A DNA stretch of 64,000 nucleotides from Diphasiastrum complanatum (GCA_029204225.1 CM055097.1:39549106-39613105), one strand, 5' to 3'; shown: positions 1-13,239, counted from the stretch's first letter. The notes: generated from the sequence alone by a model not told the origin. Made by a program: numbers and translations.

Positions 1-57
1 TCAAAATTTGGCTCTCAAGTGTCTCAAAATAGTCTTTCTATTTTATAATTTACTTAG

Positions 58-357
58 CTAGCACATCGGCATGCTAGTCGAATCAGCTCCAAAAGGAATT
101 TTTTTTTTTTTCAAAAAGTTCTTCAAAAAAACTTTATTTCTTTTAAATAGAAACAATCTGTAGGCTAGCACGCCGGCATGCTAGCTTTTACAACTTCAAG
201 AATAGTTTTTTTTATAATAAAAGTAAACCTATATTTATAGAGTAACAAAGTATATTGTGATGGACCTATTTAAAATTTGATGGATAGTAAGGTTTAAGTA
301 TGCGTTAAACTAGAATTCTTATTCTTAGCATAAAAAGAGTAGCACACCATGTGCTAC
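58..357. repeat. Three short palindromes
   Basis: CTAGCACATCGGCATGCTAG (58-77) and CTAGCACGCCGGCATGCTAG (165-184) are near-identical inverted repeats 107 bp apart. GTAGCACACCATGTGCTAC (339-357) has perfect 8-bp arms around CCA. The rest of positions 1-430 is AT-rich and I see no gene in it. Confidence 0.5.
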
Positions 358-429
358 CATTTTCTTGGATCACGGATAGAAGAAACTCGCAGAAAATTTA
401 CTCACAGAATGTCAAAACCCTAAGTCAAC

Positions 430-2230
430 CATTCCATCGATCAACTCATCCATCAACTTTTTATTTGATTCGATAAACCCATTTGCAATAAATGATATTT
501 TTACCAATTGGCAGGTCTATAACAGTCCATGTCTGGTTCTTAATAAGAGATTGATACTCTTTGTCCATCGCTGATCTCCACTAATCTGCATTTGGACTAG
601 AAATTGCCTCTAAATAATCGACTGACTCTTTGACAAAATAACAAATGGCTATGGCATTGCCAATAGATATGTTTGGAGGTACTCTATGTTCATGGAACTG
701 GCATATCCGGTCACTAATATTGTGACTTTGTCGAGTTGTCTGTTTCTGAATCATTTATTAAAGTAGAGTTGAAATTTGAATTTGATGCGATATTGGGTGT
801 GGATTCAACATCTGTAATTTTCTCCTTTCCGTTGAAATCGACAAACTGATCTTCGAGAAAGATAACATTTCTACTTAATGTAATCTTCTTAGTCCCTGGA
901 TTGTAAATCCTATAAGCCATATGATTTGAAGAGTATCCAACAAAAACTTAGAATTGGTAGAATTTGCTTATTTCATAGTTTTGCTAAAATATATGCGAAA
1001 ATGATACAACCAAAATTTTGAAGATGCCTTACCGATGGTTTTAAACTCGTGCACACGTCTTCGGGGATTTTGTTGACTAAAACTTTGGTTGTAAGTTGAT
1101 TTTGAAGATATGCAGTTGTCGAGACGGCTTCTACCTAGAAAGTCTTTGACAAAATTGCATGTAACATCATGCTTTTCACACATTCAACAAGTTTACGATT
1201 TTTATGTCCAACTACTCCATTTGATTGTGGAGAATAGTTGGTGGTACACTACCTAAGAATGCCATGAGCATTGCACTAGTTTGAATTCAATCGAAATAAA
1301 TTCACCGCCACCATCAGTCCAAATTGCCTTGATTTTCTTGGAAGTCTGATTCTCAACTTCATGCTTGAATTGCTGAAAATACTTAAGACTTTTGATTTGT
1401 TTTTTGAAAAATAAACTATTGGCCTCCTTTAATAATCATCGATGAAGGTCAAAAAGTATTTTGCTCTTCTATTGAGAGAGTCTGCATGTGCCCACATTTG
1501 TCGCTATGCACAATATCTAACACACCTTTGGATGTGTGTTGTAAATCGAAGTTCTAGCATGCTTGGCTAGAATACACCTTCAACAAATTGTACAATTTGA
1601 TATATTGTTGTAGTCAAGATGTTGAACAATCTGTTTTGTCGACATATTTCGAAGACAAGTAAAATTAACATGACCCATATGCCATGGTAAATCTCTATCT
1701 TTCAAAGTAGAAGTAGATAGAGCCTGAACAGTCGAAGAATTACAATGACTAAGCTTGTAAAGATTATCTTGTCTCTTTCCAAGTGCAAGTACCTTTTGGC
1801 TTTTGTCTAATATCGAACAACTATTAGAATCAAATTCGACTTTATGGCCCAAGTCAACTACTCTACTTATAGAAAGTAGATTTTTTGGTAAGATTTAGAA
1901 CATGAAAAACATTTGGAATAGGAATAGTACCATCTCGAAATTGCAATTTGACAGTGCCTACACCATCAACATTGTGAGTACTACTATCGCCAATGAAACA
2001 TACTTCTGAGTCATAGCTTGAATGTACTCATGAAACCAAGTTCGTTGGTTTGTCATGTGTTGAGTACTTTGAATCCAAATACCAAGAATCAACATCTTGT
2101 CGATCTTCATTTGCCATGAATGTTGCTTCATCGGCTTTCTTTTTGAAGTCCTTTGCATTAAAAATGTAGCAAAATAAGTCCAATTGATCCTAGAAATCAT
2201 GGAGAAAGCACCTAATCAATATTCAATCAA
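430..2230 (-). pseudogene. Ty1/copia pol remnant
   Basis: This is a broken copia polyprotein read right to left. At 1580-1852 there is a GAG-pre-integrase-like stretch (HMGHVNFTCLRNM). At 714-920 is the typical post-integrase linker (YRIYNPGTKKITLSRNVIF). At about 430-560 is the start of the reverse transcriptase, where QSLIKNQTWTVIDLP and CKWVYRIK are legible on the minus strand. Stops and frameshifts separate all pieces. The YVDD part of the RT and the RNase H are missing to the left. It cannot be functional. Confidence 0.75.
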
Positions 2231-2239
2231 GATCCAATA

Positions 2240-2831
2240 GCTAGAGCACAAATCAATCTATTGATTTTTAGGTTATCTTGGCTTGAACTTCACTTTATGG
2301 CTCCAAAATCATGCAAAATGCTTCACACATGTGGATATACGGCTTGCTACAGCCTATGTACTGTACCAGCACCCTCCAATCCTTCTAATCATTACAAAAA
2401 CCAAATGCCAATAGCAATCATCAAGCAAATTTTAGAGCAAAACTAGTCATGAAGGAAGATCTCAAATTTACTCATAATTGGATGGCAAATCCATCACATA
2501 TGTATACATAAGTGCCTCGGATATGAGCATTTAGGGCTACCTTTGATTCATCCATGACCTAACCCTCTAACGTAATAGGACATCAGATCCACCCTAATTG
2601 GGGGTCGAGATCTTGAGATCCAAAAACAATGTAAAATCTGCTATTTTTAGCTCCTAGAAAATCTCTAGTCTATCTATGCACATTTTGGCCTCATTCCAAA
2701 GGTGCCATTCCAAAGCTAGGCTAGGAATAAGACTTATGAAAAGTATCCTATGCTTTTTGGCACGCGTGACATCCCACAACATGGCCACATTTACAAGTGG
2801 TAAAACCAAACTAGCTTGTGTAAATTTAACA
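2240..2831 (-). repeat. Copia 3' LTR, minus orientation
   Basis: On the minus strand the LTR begins TGTTAAATTTACAC at 2831, directly after a polypurine tract (GTGAGGAGGAG, 2832-2842). It is homologous to the plus-oriented LTR at 2996-3694: both share the stretch with ATGTTGTGG, the stretch with AAAGGTGCCA and TTTTGGATCTCAAGATCT. The left end is indistinct because the usual terminus is not visible, so about 2240 is approximate. Confidence 0.65.
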
Positions 2832-2834
2832 CTC

Positions 2835-2995
2835 CTCCTCACAACTAGTTTGTAGATTATATAGTCTTGCCTATCAACCCAAGGGTTGATCTTAACTTCA
2901 CAAATGTAGCTCTTTGAAGTGGTTTAGTGAGGATATCAGCAACACATTCACTACTTTCCACATGCTCCAAAGATACCTCCTTAGATTGCACCTTT
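2835..2995 (-). pseudogene. Copia RNase H C-terminal tail
   Basis: The minus strand encodes the usual copia polyprotein end. HVESSECVADILTKPLQR and LRSTLGLIG are readable, followed by stops, the polypurine tract and the LTR. The upstream coding part is missing because another copia element, in plus orientation, begins exactly at 2996. Confidence 0.75.
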
Positions 2996-3694
2996 TGTTA
3001 GAATTTCACAATTCTAGCTTGACCAATTTTGGTCATATTGTTTGAAAATTGTATTATGGTCATGTTGTGGCTGTCACACATGCCAAATAGCATAGGATAC
3101 TCTTTGTAAGTCTAATTCCTTACCTAGCATAGGAGTGGCACCTTTGGAATGAGTCCAAATAGTGTTTGGATAGGCTAGAGAAATTCTAGGATCTAAAAAT
3201 AGCATGTTTTACATTGTTTTTGGATCTCAAGATCTTGACCCCAAGTTAGGGTGGATCCAATGACCTATTAGGGTAGATGTTAGGGTTAGGGTATGATAAC
3301 TTCAGAGGTGCCCTAATATGCTCAGATCCGAGCTTGAAATGTATAAATGTATGATGGGATCTCCATCCAAATATGAAAAAAAATCGAGTTTTTTCACTTC
3401 TATCATCATTGTCTTTTGGTGGTGAGTTCTACCTATTGGATGTGAGTGTTCTTATGCATTAATTGATTGGATTGGAAAGTACTAAACTTGTATACAGGTC
3501 TAAGGAGCTTTTTGTACTTTACTTTGGTTCATTTGATCAAATCTATGTGCCTAATGTGGAGTTAAATGCCAAATTTGCTAGTTTTGGTAACTACTCTTGA
3601 TTCTAGCTTATAGTTTGGATCTAGATCTTTGATTTGTGCATCCTCCATCACTTTTAAAATTGATTGAGATTGATTTTTCTGTAAAATTTTGTCA
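2996..3694 (+). repeat. Copia 5' LTR and tRNA-Met primer site
   Basis: The LTR starts TGTTAGAATTTCAC at 2996 and ends GTCA at 3694. It is followed at 3695-3707 by TGGTATCAGAGCC, the primer-binding site complementary to initiator tRNA-Met. It is inserted in the RNase H tail of an older minus-strand copia. No matching 3' LTR is seen downstream. Confidence 0.75.
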
Positions 3695-4499
3695 TGGTAT
3701 CAGAGCCTAATCAAAAGTGAGCTTTAGATTTGATTTTCTCAAGCTTAGATCCTAGATTTGAGTAGTATTGGCTTTGCCCTTGCTACTAGTTGCCACTCTA
3801 GTGATTGTACCTTCAAATTTGGTTTCATTTGAGTGATAATAGATCAAAGGGAACTTGTTTTTCTGAGTCATAGCTGCAGGAACCGAGATTGACCCATTTC
3901 CATTCAACCAAACCAAATTAGAAAGTTCTTATGAGTTGAATGTTGGAGTACATGTCTTCTAGTAGAGATTTACATAAGGATTTGAATGCCACCACTCTTT
4001 AGAAGTTTGGATCAGTCATTTGAGAGCTTAATTAGGTCGTTCTTAGGCTTCTTAAGGTCCTAAAATACACCTTTTAGGTTCAGATCAAGTGTTTTGATGA
4101 TTTTTTCATCTAGAAATGCAAAACTAGTGAAAACTTTGTTTCTATTCTACTCAGTTTTGGATAGGTTTGTGATTGAATATGTTAATGTGATTCAACCTGA
4201 ATTTACGAGGCTTTATTTGTAAGACATTTGTGTGTTATAAAGTGCTTTTGGTTCAGTATAGGTGGATTCACCCTTCTTGTGAAGTTGAGATCAAGGAGGA
4301 GACTAGTTTGATCAAATCTATAGTAAATTTGGATCTAGTTTGGATCTAGAAGATAGATCAAGCTCAAGATCACCTTGGATCTTGTTGACAAATCAGAGAG
4401 TGATTCATCTCAGGTCCCAAAGAGAGTGGGATAGCTAGTAGTGATCATATCTTGTACAATCTATCTTGTTTCTTTGAATCTATCTCCCTATCATTGAAG

Positions 4500-4988
4500 A
4501 TGGCATCCATAAGTGCCTATCTTTTGGATTCTAGTGATAGATTGAACTTTTCAAATTATTCAATTTGGAAGTTAAGAATGGAATCCATCCTTATCATGCA
4601 AGATTTGATGGATATTGTGAATGGAGAGGAAGATGAGCCAATCCATCCACAAGAAGCAACTAAATACAAGAGAAGGTGCAAGGTTGCACTTCAATGTATT
4701 AAAATGAATGTTGCAAATGATTTGATCAAGGAAGTAGGAGCATGTACCTCAGCCCAAGAGGCTTTGGAGACTCTTCAAAAGATCTATGAGTCCAAGAATA
4801 CCTCAAGGTTACTTTCCCTCAAAAACCAAGTTCTTCAATGCTTCCAAGGGAAGAGTGAGAGTGGACGTCAATTTGTTTTGGTCATCATTTCACTCTACCT
4901 CATCGAGTATTCAATCATGAATTGTCATAAAGCTCTCTTTTCTCTCGTATGTGGTGACTGTCAAGCTTTGAAGCCATCGAATAAATAA
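4500..4988 (+). pseudogene. Copia gag, 5' part only
   Basis: Translation from ATG 4500 gives MASISAYLLDSSDRLNFSNY, then IWKLRMESIL, the UBN2-type gag opening. The same family appears in the element at 48.9-54.9 kb (ISAYLLDSSDRLN against VGAYLLEASERLN). Copia similarity stops around 4880 (QGKSESGRQ), and an unrelated tail runs to the stop at 4986-4988. Protease, integrase and RT are absent, so this is a truncated element downstream of the LTR at 2996-3694. The leader between 3708 and 4499 is non-coding. Confidence 0.8.
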
Positions 4989-5017
4989 GAAAGAATTAGG
5001 TTCTATAATCGTAGTTG

Positions 5018-5082
5018 GGTCAATGAGACCTTATCAGAACACTGAACAATTCAGTCAACGAGACCTTATCAGAACACTGAAC
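5018..5082 (+). repeat. Two-copy direct repeat
   Basis: A 30-bp unit containing GAGACCTTATCAGAACACTG occurs at 5018-5047 and again at 5053-5082, with one clear internal difference (AATGAG against AACGAG). It lies just past the stop of the GDSL gene on the opposite strand. Confidence 0.7.
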
Positions 5083-5181
5083 CTAGTTAGCCTGGCTGGA
5101 TCGCAGGGAATAATCAAGCATTTATGTTGTATGGCTGTTATGAAATTGTCCAATGAGGTTGAATATTACTGGAGCTGCATG

Positions 5182-6826
5182 TTAAGATGTGGGTTCATTT
5201 TGTAGCCATGTTGCAAGATTTGCAGATTTATTGTGCGGAGAGTTCCCTCCGACGAAGGAACTTGATGTGAGAGCAGTCCAACCAGCTTGAGTGGGATGCA
5301 GACCATCCCAAAAGAAGTGCGTTTCTGGACTGGAGCAGACTTCGTATAGAGGCTCTCCGTTCTTATCTACTTCACCACAACTGTCTATATTCCCTGGTTT
5401 GGGAGTGCAGCATGGTCGCAGCCTGTGCTTGATACCTACAGATCAATCAGAAATTGCTCAGATGCTCTGAAAATTTAAATGATAAGAAAGAGTCATTAAC
5501 TTAATCAAGACATTCTCTAACATCATACAGATGCTAGGACTTACCAAAGGGAGATGGGTTGGCGATGACAGATTGGAAAGCTTTGTACTGGTCCAAGATA
5601 AAATAGTCTGCGCCTTTCAAAGCTGTAAACGTTGCGTTCAGCTGTTGGGCAAGTAGCTGATTATGAAATTGAACCAAAGGATCGTAAGTAGTTAAGCAAC
5701 GCTTGTAGGAGACACTGGCAGTTAGAGAAGGTACACATCCCAGGGGCTCAATGTTCCCCACAACAAATCTTTTCAATCCCAATCCATACAGCCTTATGAT
5801 ATTTCTTGTAACCTCAGTGACGACTTTTGTGATGTATACTGGTAGTTCCTGTAAAAATAAGAATCTCAGCAAGTTAGCCTTGACAGATTTTACAACGTAA
5901 CGTTGATGAACTGCTTACATGTAGCTTAACTACAAGCTAGAATAGAACTCGACTTCAGTTGAAAATGCTAAAGCACGCATATGCAGATTAACATGCTTTG
6001 CGATATTTATATAACAAGATGAAGGAACAAGACCTTGAGAGTGCCATTTGTTGCCAAATAGTAGCGGTAATCATTCCCCACGAATGAAACAAGTACTGGA
6101 GTATGTTCTAGAGGAAAAAGCTGCTGCGGAATTGTCTGTAGCACGCCTTTGAGCTGATCAACTTGAACGCTGAAGTTCCTAGGATCAAAGGCTTGGAAAA
6201 CTCCGCTCCCACCAACTCCAAAGTTCAGGCCGTGTTTCACAACGTCACGTAGACTGCGGCTATATTTGGTGTAGAATCTGTAAGGGGTGGGCGATTTGCT
6301 TTTCATTGCCTTTGCTACACAATACACAAGAGAGTTTTCGTGCATTGAGTTAATCTACAATGCCTTAATTAAAACAAGAGTGTTTGCTAATTGATTGAGA
6401 AAACAGATAGAACTTATGCTGAAAAAATTAGTTAGTCAATATAGGTAGATTGACATACCCACAAAGTCGGTGAGAAGAAGGCCATTTGAGAAGCGACCAG
6501 AAGGATGGCCAGGCCACGTGATTCCGTAAGGATTTCTCCATGGAGCTTCAGAGTAATTACGGTTTCCCGTATCAACATAGGAGTCTCCAAACACAAATAT
6601 GGGTTTCGCACCATGTGCAACGCCTGCAGATTAGATCACACTATCAGCTCAAAAATAATCTCACATTCATGTCTTGCATCATATGCAGTAGCTTCTCGAG
6701 CCCAAGCCAATCAATACACCTGAGAACTTCTGAACTTATTTCTATCCCAAGTCAACCTTACTCACCAAAAAGAATTATTGTAGCAAAAAGAGCCCGCAAC
6801 AAAAGATAATCGATCGCTACACCCAT
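5182..6826 (-). CDS. GDSL esterase/lipase (SGNH hydrolase)
   Basis: Five exons join without a stop or frameshift: 6826-6766, 6623-6459, 6314-6034, 5848-5545 and 5435-5182, total 1065 nt, 354 residues plus stop, all introns GT-AG. Block I carries the catalytic Ser (FVFGDSYVDTGN, about residues 28-39). Block II is LNFGVGGSGVF, block III is VSFVGNDY (the GxND oxyanion residue), and block V is DGLHPTQAGW with the catalytic Asp and His. The first exon is hydrophobic (LLLRALFATIILF), a likely signal peptide, so a secreted or cell-wall/ER hydrolase of ester lipids or cutin precursors is expected from the family. The length is typical of plant GDSL lipases. The ATG at 6824-6826 is the first in frame and follows a TATA box at a sensible distance. 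Exact substrate unknown. Confidence 0.92.
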
Positions 6827-6990
6827 TCTAGTACCACCGGAACTAATAGTCGAACTGATGGATTTCCTTCAAGCTTGATATTCAAATCACTGCAAACGTA
6901 GCTTTGAGTGGAGACCACGGCTATGATGCACAATCAGCACAGAGATCTTGTGACCAATTCATCATGTGTATGTTGGATGAAGCTGTTGCT

Positions 6991-7000
6991 TTATATAATA
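6991..7000 (-). promoter_or_regulatory. Likely TATA box of the GDSL gene
   Basis: Read on the minus strand the sequence is TATTATATAA, about 165 bp upstream of the GDSL start codon. The placement is plausible for a core promoter with a 5' leader of about 130 nt. No other core element was identified. Confidence 0.5.
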
Positions 7001-8813
7001 AATGGATGAAGAACAAGTTTTTAAATGGCTACAGCTGATGTTGAGAGAATGATACTATCATAGTTGAGAGTGTTGCTGATAAAAGTGATAGAAATTTGTT
7101 GCAGATGTGACTGCCAACTCAAAGAAGAAGAAGAAGCTTTCCATGGTACGCAACACGATCTTTCGAGGGAGCTCCATATGACCCCACCCTTAGATGCCTA
7201 CCACGTGCTGAAAAAGGGCAGGCTGTGAAAACGTGGCAACATTTGAAAACATCAACCCATCCTGCTTAGAAGTTCACATTCATGAAGCAATGGGTGTCGG
7301 TGCTGATGTCATATTTTTATTTGTAAATCTGTATTGAACTGAGTCCATAGTACATAGACTGTTGACATGTTCCTATAATTGCTCCCAATGAACCCACATA
7401 ACATCGACCTAGAGAGGTGTTGTTCACTAAGCCCAAATGTTTCAATGTTTGGAGCCTCAAGCTCTTTATTCTTAGCAAAAAAATTTGTAGACACTAAAAG
7501 TGAAATATATACCTAGGTTCCCAAAACACATGATATCTATCTATCTATATATATATATATATATATACACATATATATGGAGGAATTATGTTGACTCTTA
7601 TCAAGTTGCATAGGTGCTTATACAAATTACTAGCATAAGTTATAGAAGCCATAAAAATGACAATGTGGGTGTCCCCCATACGAACTCCATGATTATGTGT
7701 AAGTCTAAATTATCCACAATGCCTAAATCATGCACATATGTCAGATGTTCCATAAATGTACAATATCATCAACAATGTTAGATCATCAAGAAGCATACAA
7801 TCCATTGAAAATGTGGGAATAATCATGCATTTATTGGAAAAAACGAGAATGGAATAAAAGGTCGGTAGCTATTTTGCTTTTCTATTGATAAAATGGGAAT
7901 AGGTGATTTGTAAGTGAAGGCCAGTCAGATCTAAGAGTCAAAAACATGATGACAAAAAAAAAAGAGAAATGACTTGAAGACCCATTTTTTTTTAAATTTA
8001 TTAAATTTTTTTAAAAAGTATCCAAATTTAAAATGCTTCAAATAAATATATTGTAATGGTAAAATTATGTTGTATTTTGCAAGAAAATAATTTAAGCCAC
8101 AAAAATTTGGTCAATAGACTTTTATAAATAACTTAAAATTAGCTTATATCAAATAATAATTATATTTAAAATAAAATCACTAGATACACAACCACTAAAA
8201 TACCTTAAAAATATTTGTTGCTTACTAAAAACAAAAGTTATAGTTTTTTTTTTTGAAATTTTAAAAGTTTTCTAAATTACAATTCTTGTATCAAAAAAAA
8301 TATTTTTAAGATTATGTTAAAAATTTGAATCAATATTTTTTAAAATTTTAAAATTTTGAAAATCTTTACTTACACCCATGTAAGATTATTAAATATTTAA
8401 ACATTAAATAAACGCAAATAAAATTACTTTACAATAATCGAGATTAAATTATTTGTGATAATATCTAAATCACCTTGAAAAAAATATAATTTTTTTTTTC
8501 ATTTCCTATAATTTTTAACAATATTTTTTTGACAAAAAATATTAGTCTAATGATACAATAGCTGAGCATAAAAATATTCACTTATATGAGGTTGCACAAA
8601 TTAGATTTTTAAAAAGAGTGAGGCTCCATAATCTCTTTTGCTAAGATTACAATTTGCAACTATGGATTTACAACTATTCAACTTGAAATCAAGGATAACA
8701 TTTACATACTTTTCTTTACGACATTTTTTCAAATCCTAAAATATGATATATGATGAAGAAAAACATTATCAATCATCTTAAATAATTGACTAAGATCATA
8801 AATGAATTTATCA
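7001..8813. other. AT-rich intergenic stretch, no gene seen
   Basis: The stretch holds a CTAT/TA microsatellite (about 7535-7579) and long poly-A and poly-T runs. I found no conserved coding signal on either strand. Short open frames here look incidental. Confidence 0.6.
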
Positions 8814-8818
8814 ATCTC

Positions 8819-9465
8819 GATCAGAAATGGTGAACTCCTACAACTTTGTCGCAAAGATCCCAAAAAATGAAGATGTCCCGAAGGACGAAAGATCTCGAAG
8901 GTTGAAGCAAAGCTAAGGTCAAAGTTGTCCCAAAGGCCGAAGGAAAAGTGTTCAAGTTTCGTCCCTACAACCAAACGATGAAACACACTGGAGAAAGAGA
9001 TGAACCAAAACAAAACAATTCGAGATGACAGCTGGCAGTTCGACGAGCGTGGAGTCTTATACACGAGAAGCAACGTTAACAGAGGATAACTAACTAATTG
9101 ATTAGCATAAATATGTCTTGTAATTCACTAATTAACTGTCTTGTAAAATCCACATAGTGGATACATACAAGGATTGATTGCCACAAGAAATAGTGGATAG
9201 TAGAGAGTAGAGCTGTGCATGAAAGTCTGCCAACGAGCATAACACAGCGATTTAAAGGAACGTCAGGTTGCCAATGAGCAAGACACTGAATGACTCCCTC
9301 AAAATACAAAATGGAATGCAATTACTTTCTTCTTTCCCATCTCATTGTTCGCATCGTTTCGATTGCTTGAATCTTTTGTGGTCTGTGTTTTGTAGTCGTT
9401 TGCTTAGGATCCTACAAACAATCCAAATTTTCGCAAAAGAAACAGACAAAAACCGATTCGCTATA
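8819..9465 (+). repeat. Copia LTR-A (5')
   Basis: The left end reads GATCAGAAATGG, a decayed form of the TGTCAGAAATGG seen at 15345. The right end CTATA corresponds to CTACA in the 3' copy. Directly after it, TGGTATCAGAAC (9466-9477) is the initiator tRNA-Met primer site. Confidence 0.8.
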
Positions 9466-9501
9466 TGGTATCAGAACAATGATTTCCTAAAGCAACACAA
9501 T

Positions 9502-12500
9502 ATGGCTACAACGATCCAGATGATTATAATAATCAATCTTGATGGCACAAACTATAGAATATGGAAATTTAAAATCAAAACATTTCTGAAGGGTGAAGGC
9601 ATCTGGTCAGTGATCGAACTCATAGAAGAACAGCCTCCAAAGGGAGACTCGAGGAGAGCTGAGTGGATCATACAAGATGAGCGCGCTATGGCAATCATCT
9701 TTTTATCCATAAACGAAGAAATACTCATGCAGGTTGAAGACTATGAGAGCAGCCATGAATCATGGACTAAAGCAGAAGTACGAAGTGAGGACTGTCGCTT
9801 CGGTGATGCATCTCCACAATCAGTTGTAAGCCATGCGATGGGATGACAATTAGTTGGATCAATATGTTGAGAAGATCAGAACAATCTCGCTCAACTCGCT
9901 GCATCTAGACATGAACACCAGGTCCCAGCACCACAACAGCTGATGTACTTCATAAAATTTCTACTTGCGCGTCTTAAGAATGCTCATTTTGAGCTTACTA
10001 GACATGACATTTGAGTGAGCCATCAGTCTTGTCGTTGATGAGAGACTGATGAGAGACGAAGGAGAAGGAAGCAGTGATCAGAAAAAGGCCCTTTTCACAA
10101 AGAAAAAGAAAAAGAACAAAAACAAGCCCAAATTCGACAAGGCGAACCAAAAGTCTTCGAGCAGAGGCAACGAAAACTAAGAAACCTCCTCCTGTGATCA
10201 CTGTCACAAGCCGAGACATACAACCAACAAATGTTGGTTTAACTCGACAATACCTTACATGCAGTGCTGGAAAAAAAGGCACTTTGCATACAATTGCAGA
10301 TTCAACCCGAAAAGAAAAAACAAGGCTGAGAAGGCAAATGTTGCAGAGTCGTCGAGGAAAGCTGACAACAGCGACGAAGCTTTCACAATATTCGATGAGG
10401 CTTCAACAAGCTATACAGAGCGAGACTACGATGTAGTCATCGACTCAGGAGCAACTTCACATATTTCCTACAACAAGAGAATCTTGCAATAATCAACAAT
10501 TCTGATAACATACTAAATGCATCAAAAAACGAAGATCAACTCTGGCACAAAAGAATGTATCATCTGAACGTGAGGAGCCTCTATGACATGAGCAAAAAGG
10601 ACATAGTCATAGGTCTGTAGATATTCAGACCTGACACCGAATTCTATGAAGCCTGCCAGAAGGAGAAACATCATCGCAATCCATTTGTACATGAGGGAAG
10701 AAGAGCGAAAGAAGTTCTTGAGCTCGTCCACTCAGATGTCTGTGGACCGATGAATGATTAGCTCTCAGGATCAAGGTATTTCCTGACGTTCATTGATGAT
10801 TATAGCCAGATGACAACAATCTATTATTTGAAGAAAAAGTCTGAAGTGTTTGACTCTTTCAAGAAGTTCGTGGCATTTGTAGAGAGACACACCTCAAGGA
10901 AGATTCAGATCATCAGGTCTAACAATGGAAGTGAGTACAAGAGCAAAGAATTTTCAAGCTTCTACCAAGAACAAGGAATAGAGCATCAATTCACTCCTGT
11001 GTACACACCCGAATACAATGGTGTCGTAGAAAGAAAAAACATGACACTAGTTGAAGGAGCTAGGTGCATGATGGCATAGGCTCAATTGTCGAGTCAATTT
11101 TGGGCTAAGGCAATAGTTGTAGCAATACACCTACATAACATAACAACAATGACAGCCCTTGAAAACAAAACACCGTATGAAATGTAGACAGGTAATAAGC
11201 ATGATCTGTCATACGTGCATGTGTTCGGATGTGCAACATATAAGCACCAAAGGAGCAAAGAAACAATCTTGACAAAAAGTCAGAGCAAACAATCATGGTC
11301 GGATACTTGGACGGATTACAAGTGTACAGACTCTACAACCCAACCACGAAGAAAGTTGTGTCGAGTCGAGATGTGAAGTTTGACGAATCCAAATTTCTAG
11401 GATTGAAGGAAGAAAAAGACCATGATATTTTCAGACTACTGCCAATTCAAGAGGGAGATCAAGACCAAATGACAAATCAAAACATCGACCCCCAGACTCT
11501 TGAGAAGCAAGAAGCTGAAGATCAATCTGATGAAGAAGAAACAATCGAACAGTGGCGAACAGGACCTAGATGGTCAACAAGACAAAGAAGACCTCCAGAT
11601 CGATACATTGACAATATTCAATGGAGCGAAGATACAGAGTTCGAATACTGCAGCTTCACTGAAGAGTCAACAACATAGCTATCTAGAGTCCATAGGAAGA
11701 ATTTTAGAAGCAGGCAATGTCAGAAGAAATCGAATCAATGAGGCAAAACGAGGCTTGGACACTAGAGCCACTACCCAAAGGTAAAAACATCGTCGACTGC
11801 AAATGGGTCTACAAAAGAAACATCAAGTCAGATGACACTGTCAGACGCTACAAGGCAAGGCTTGTCGCGAAAGGCTACACACAAAGGTACGATGTCGATT
11901 ATTTCGACACGTATTCACCAATGGTGAAGATGACAAGCATTCGACTGCTCCTTGCATACGCAACTCAATACAATCTGAAAATACACTAGATTGATGTAAA
12001 GATAGCCTTTCTCCATGGAGATCTAGAGGAAGAAATCTTCATGAAGCAATCTGAAGGATTCGAAGACCCCGACAGTCAACAATATGTTTGTCGGTTGCAA
12101 CGATGCATTTATGATCTGAAGCAGGCATCACGAGCTTGCTAAAGAAGCTCGACAGTCTTCTAAAGTCTCTAGACTTCATTCCTACACAACCAGACTGCAA
12201 TGTCTATATAAGAAAAGTAGGAAGAAGTTTTGTGATTCTAACTATTTTTGTAGATGACTTCCTGATGATAGAAAACTCCTTGATGCTAATCAAGGAAACG
12301 AAGAGTCAGATTTTTGAAAGTTATGAACTCACAGATCTGGGAGAAGCAACAAAATGCCTTGGGCTAGAGATTAGAAGGGATCGAATATTACATCTGAGTC
12401 AATCTGGATACGCCGAAAAGGTGTTGAGGCAGTATCGAATGATGGACTACAAAGAAAAGGCCACACCAATGATAGCTGGAGCCAGACTGACAAAGTAGGA

Positions 12501-13234
12501 TTGTCCGAACACAGATGAGGAGAAACAGAGGATGGAAGGTATTCCATACCAAAACCTAATCGGTAGTCTGATGTACCTCACAATCTGTACCAACCCGACT
12601 TGACTTTCTCTATCTACGCATTGAGCCAATTCTCTTTGAATCCTGGCATGGCACATTGGCAAATGGCGAAAAGAATTCTGCAATATCTAAAAGGCAACCA
12701 AAGCATGGGATTGACCTACAAAGCAGACAAAGAAGAAAAATTGTTTGAGCTGCAACACTACAATGATGCAAACCGGGCAAGCTGCGAAGACGACAACAAG
12801 TCTATGACAGGAGGGTCTTCAATGGCGTGCGGAGCAGCAATCAGCTGGACGTGCAAGAAACAAACTTTGGTGGCTCAATCCTCATGTGAAGCTGAATATA
12901 TCACAGCTTCAAAGATGGCGAACGAGGTAGTATGGTTGCAGATGATGTTGGAGGCAATTGACATACCACAAAGAGAACCATGCACGATGATGATGGATTC
13001 TCAAAGTGCCACATATATGTCCCAGAATCCTGTTTTCCATTCAAAGACAAAACATATACCTCTGAAGTACCATCACATTTGAGACTTAATCTCGAAAGGA
13101 GAGCTGAAAGTCCAGTACATAAAATCTGCAGACATGGTTGCAGATTTGCTCACGAAGTCATTCGGCAAACCACTCTTTACAAAACAAAGGAATGCAATGG
13201 GACTAAACATATACCAAAGCTACAAGGTTCAAGA
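9502..13234 (+). pseudogene. Copia gag-pol polyprotein, decayed
   Basis: Gag begins at ATG 9502 (NLDGTNYRIWKFKIKTFLKG). Two Cys-rich knuckles lie around 10195-10300. The protease active site is DVVIDSGATSHIS (about 10431-10470). The integrase core shows FLTFIDDYSQMT and EYNGVVERKN (10785-11080). The RT starts near 11717 ([20 protein letters not shown]) with FVDDFLM in place of YVDD at about 12250. RNase H runs about 12600-13230 (SSCEAEYITASKMANEVVWL). Many in-frame stops and frameshifts (for example near 9840, 11078, 11675, 11988 and 12498) make it non-functional. It ends in the polypurine tract AAGAGGGAG before LTR-B. Confidence 0.88.
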
Positions 13235-13239
13235 GGGAG

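Noticed and set aside
2740-3145. CCTATGCT or AGCATAGG half-sites in copia LTRs
   Set aside because: They are single half-sites without the inverted partner, and are shared by the two LTRs as ordinary family sequence.
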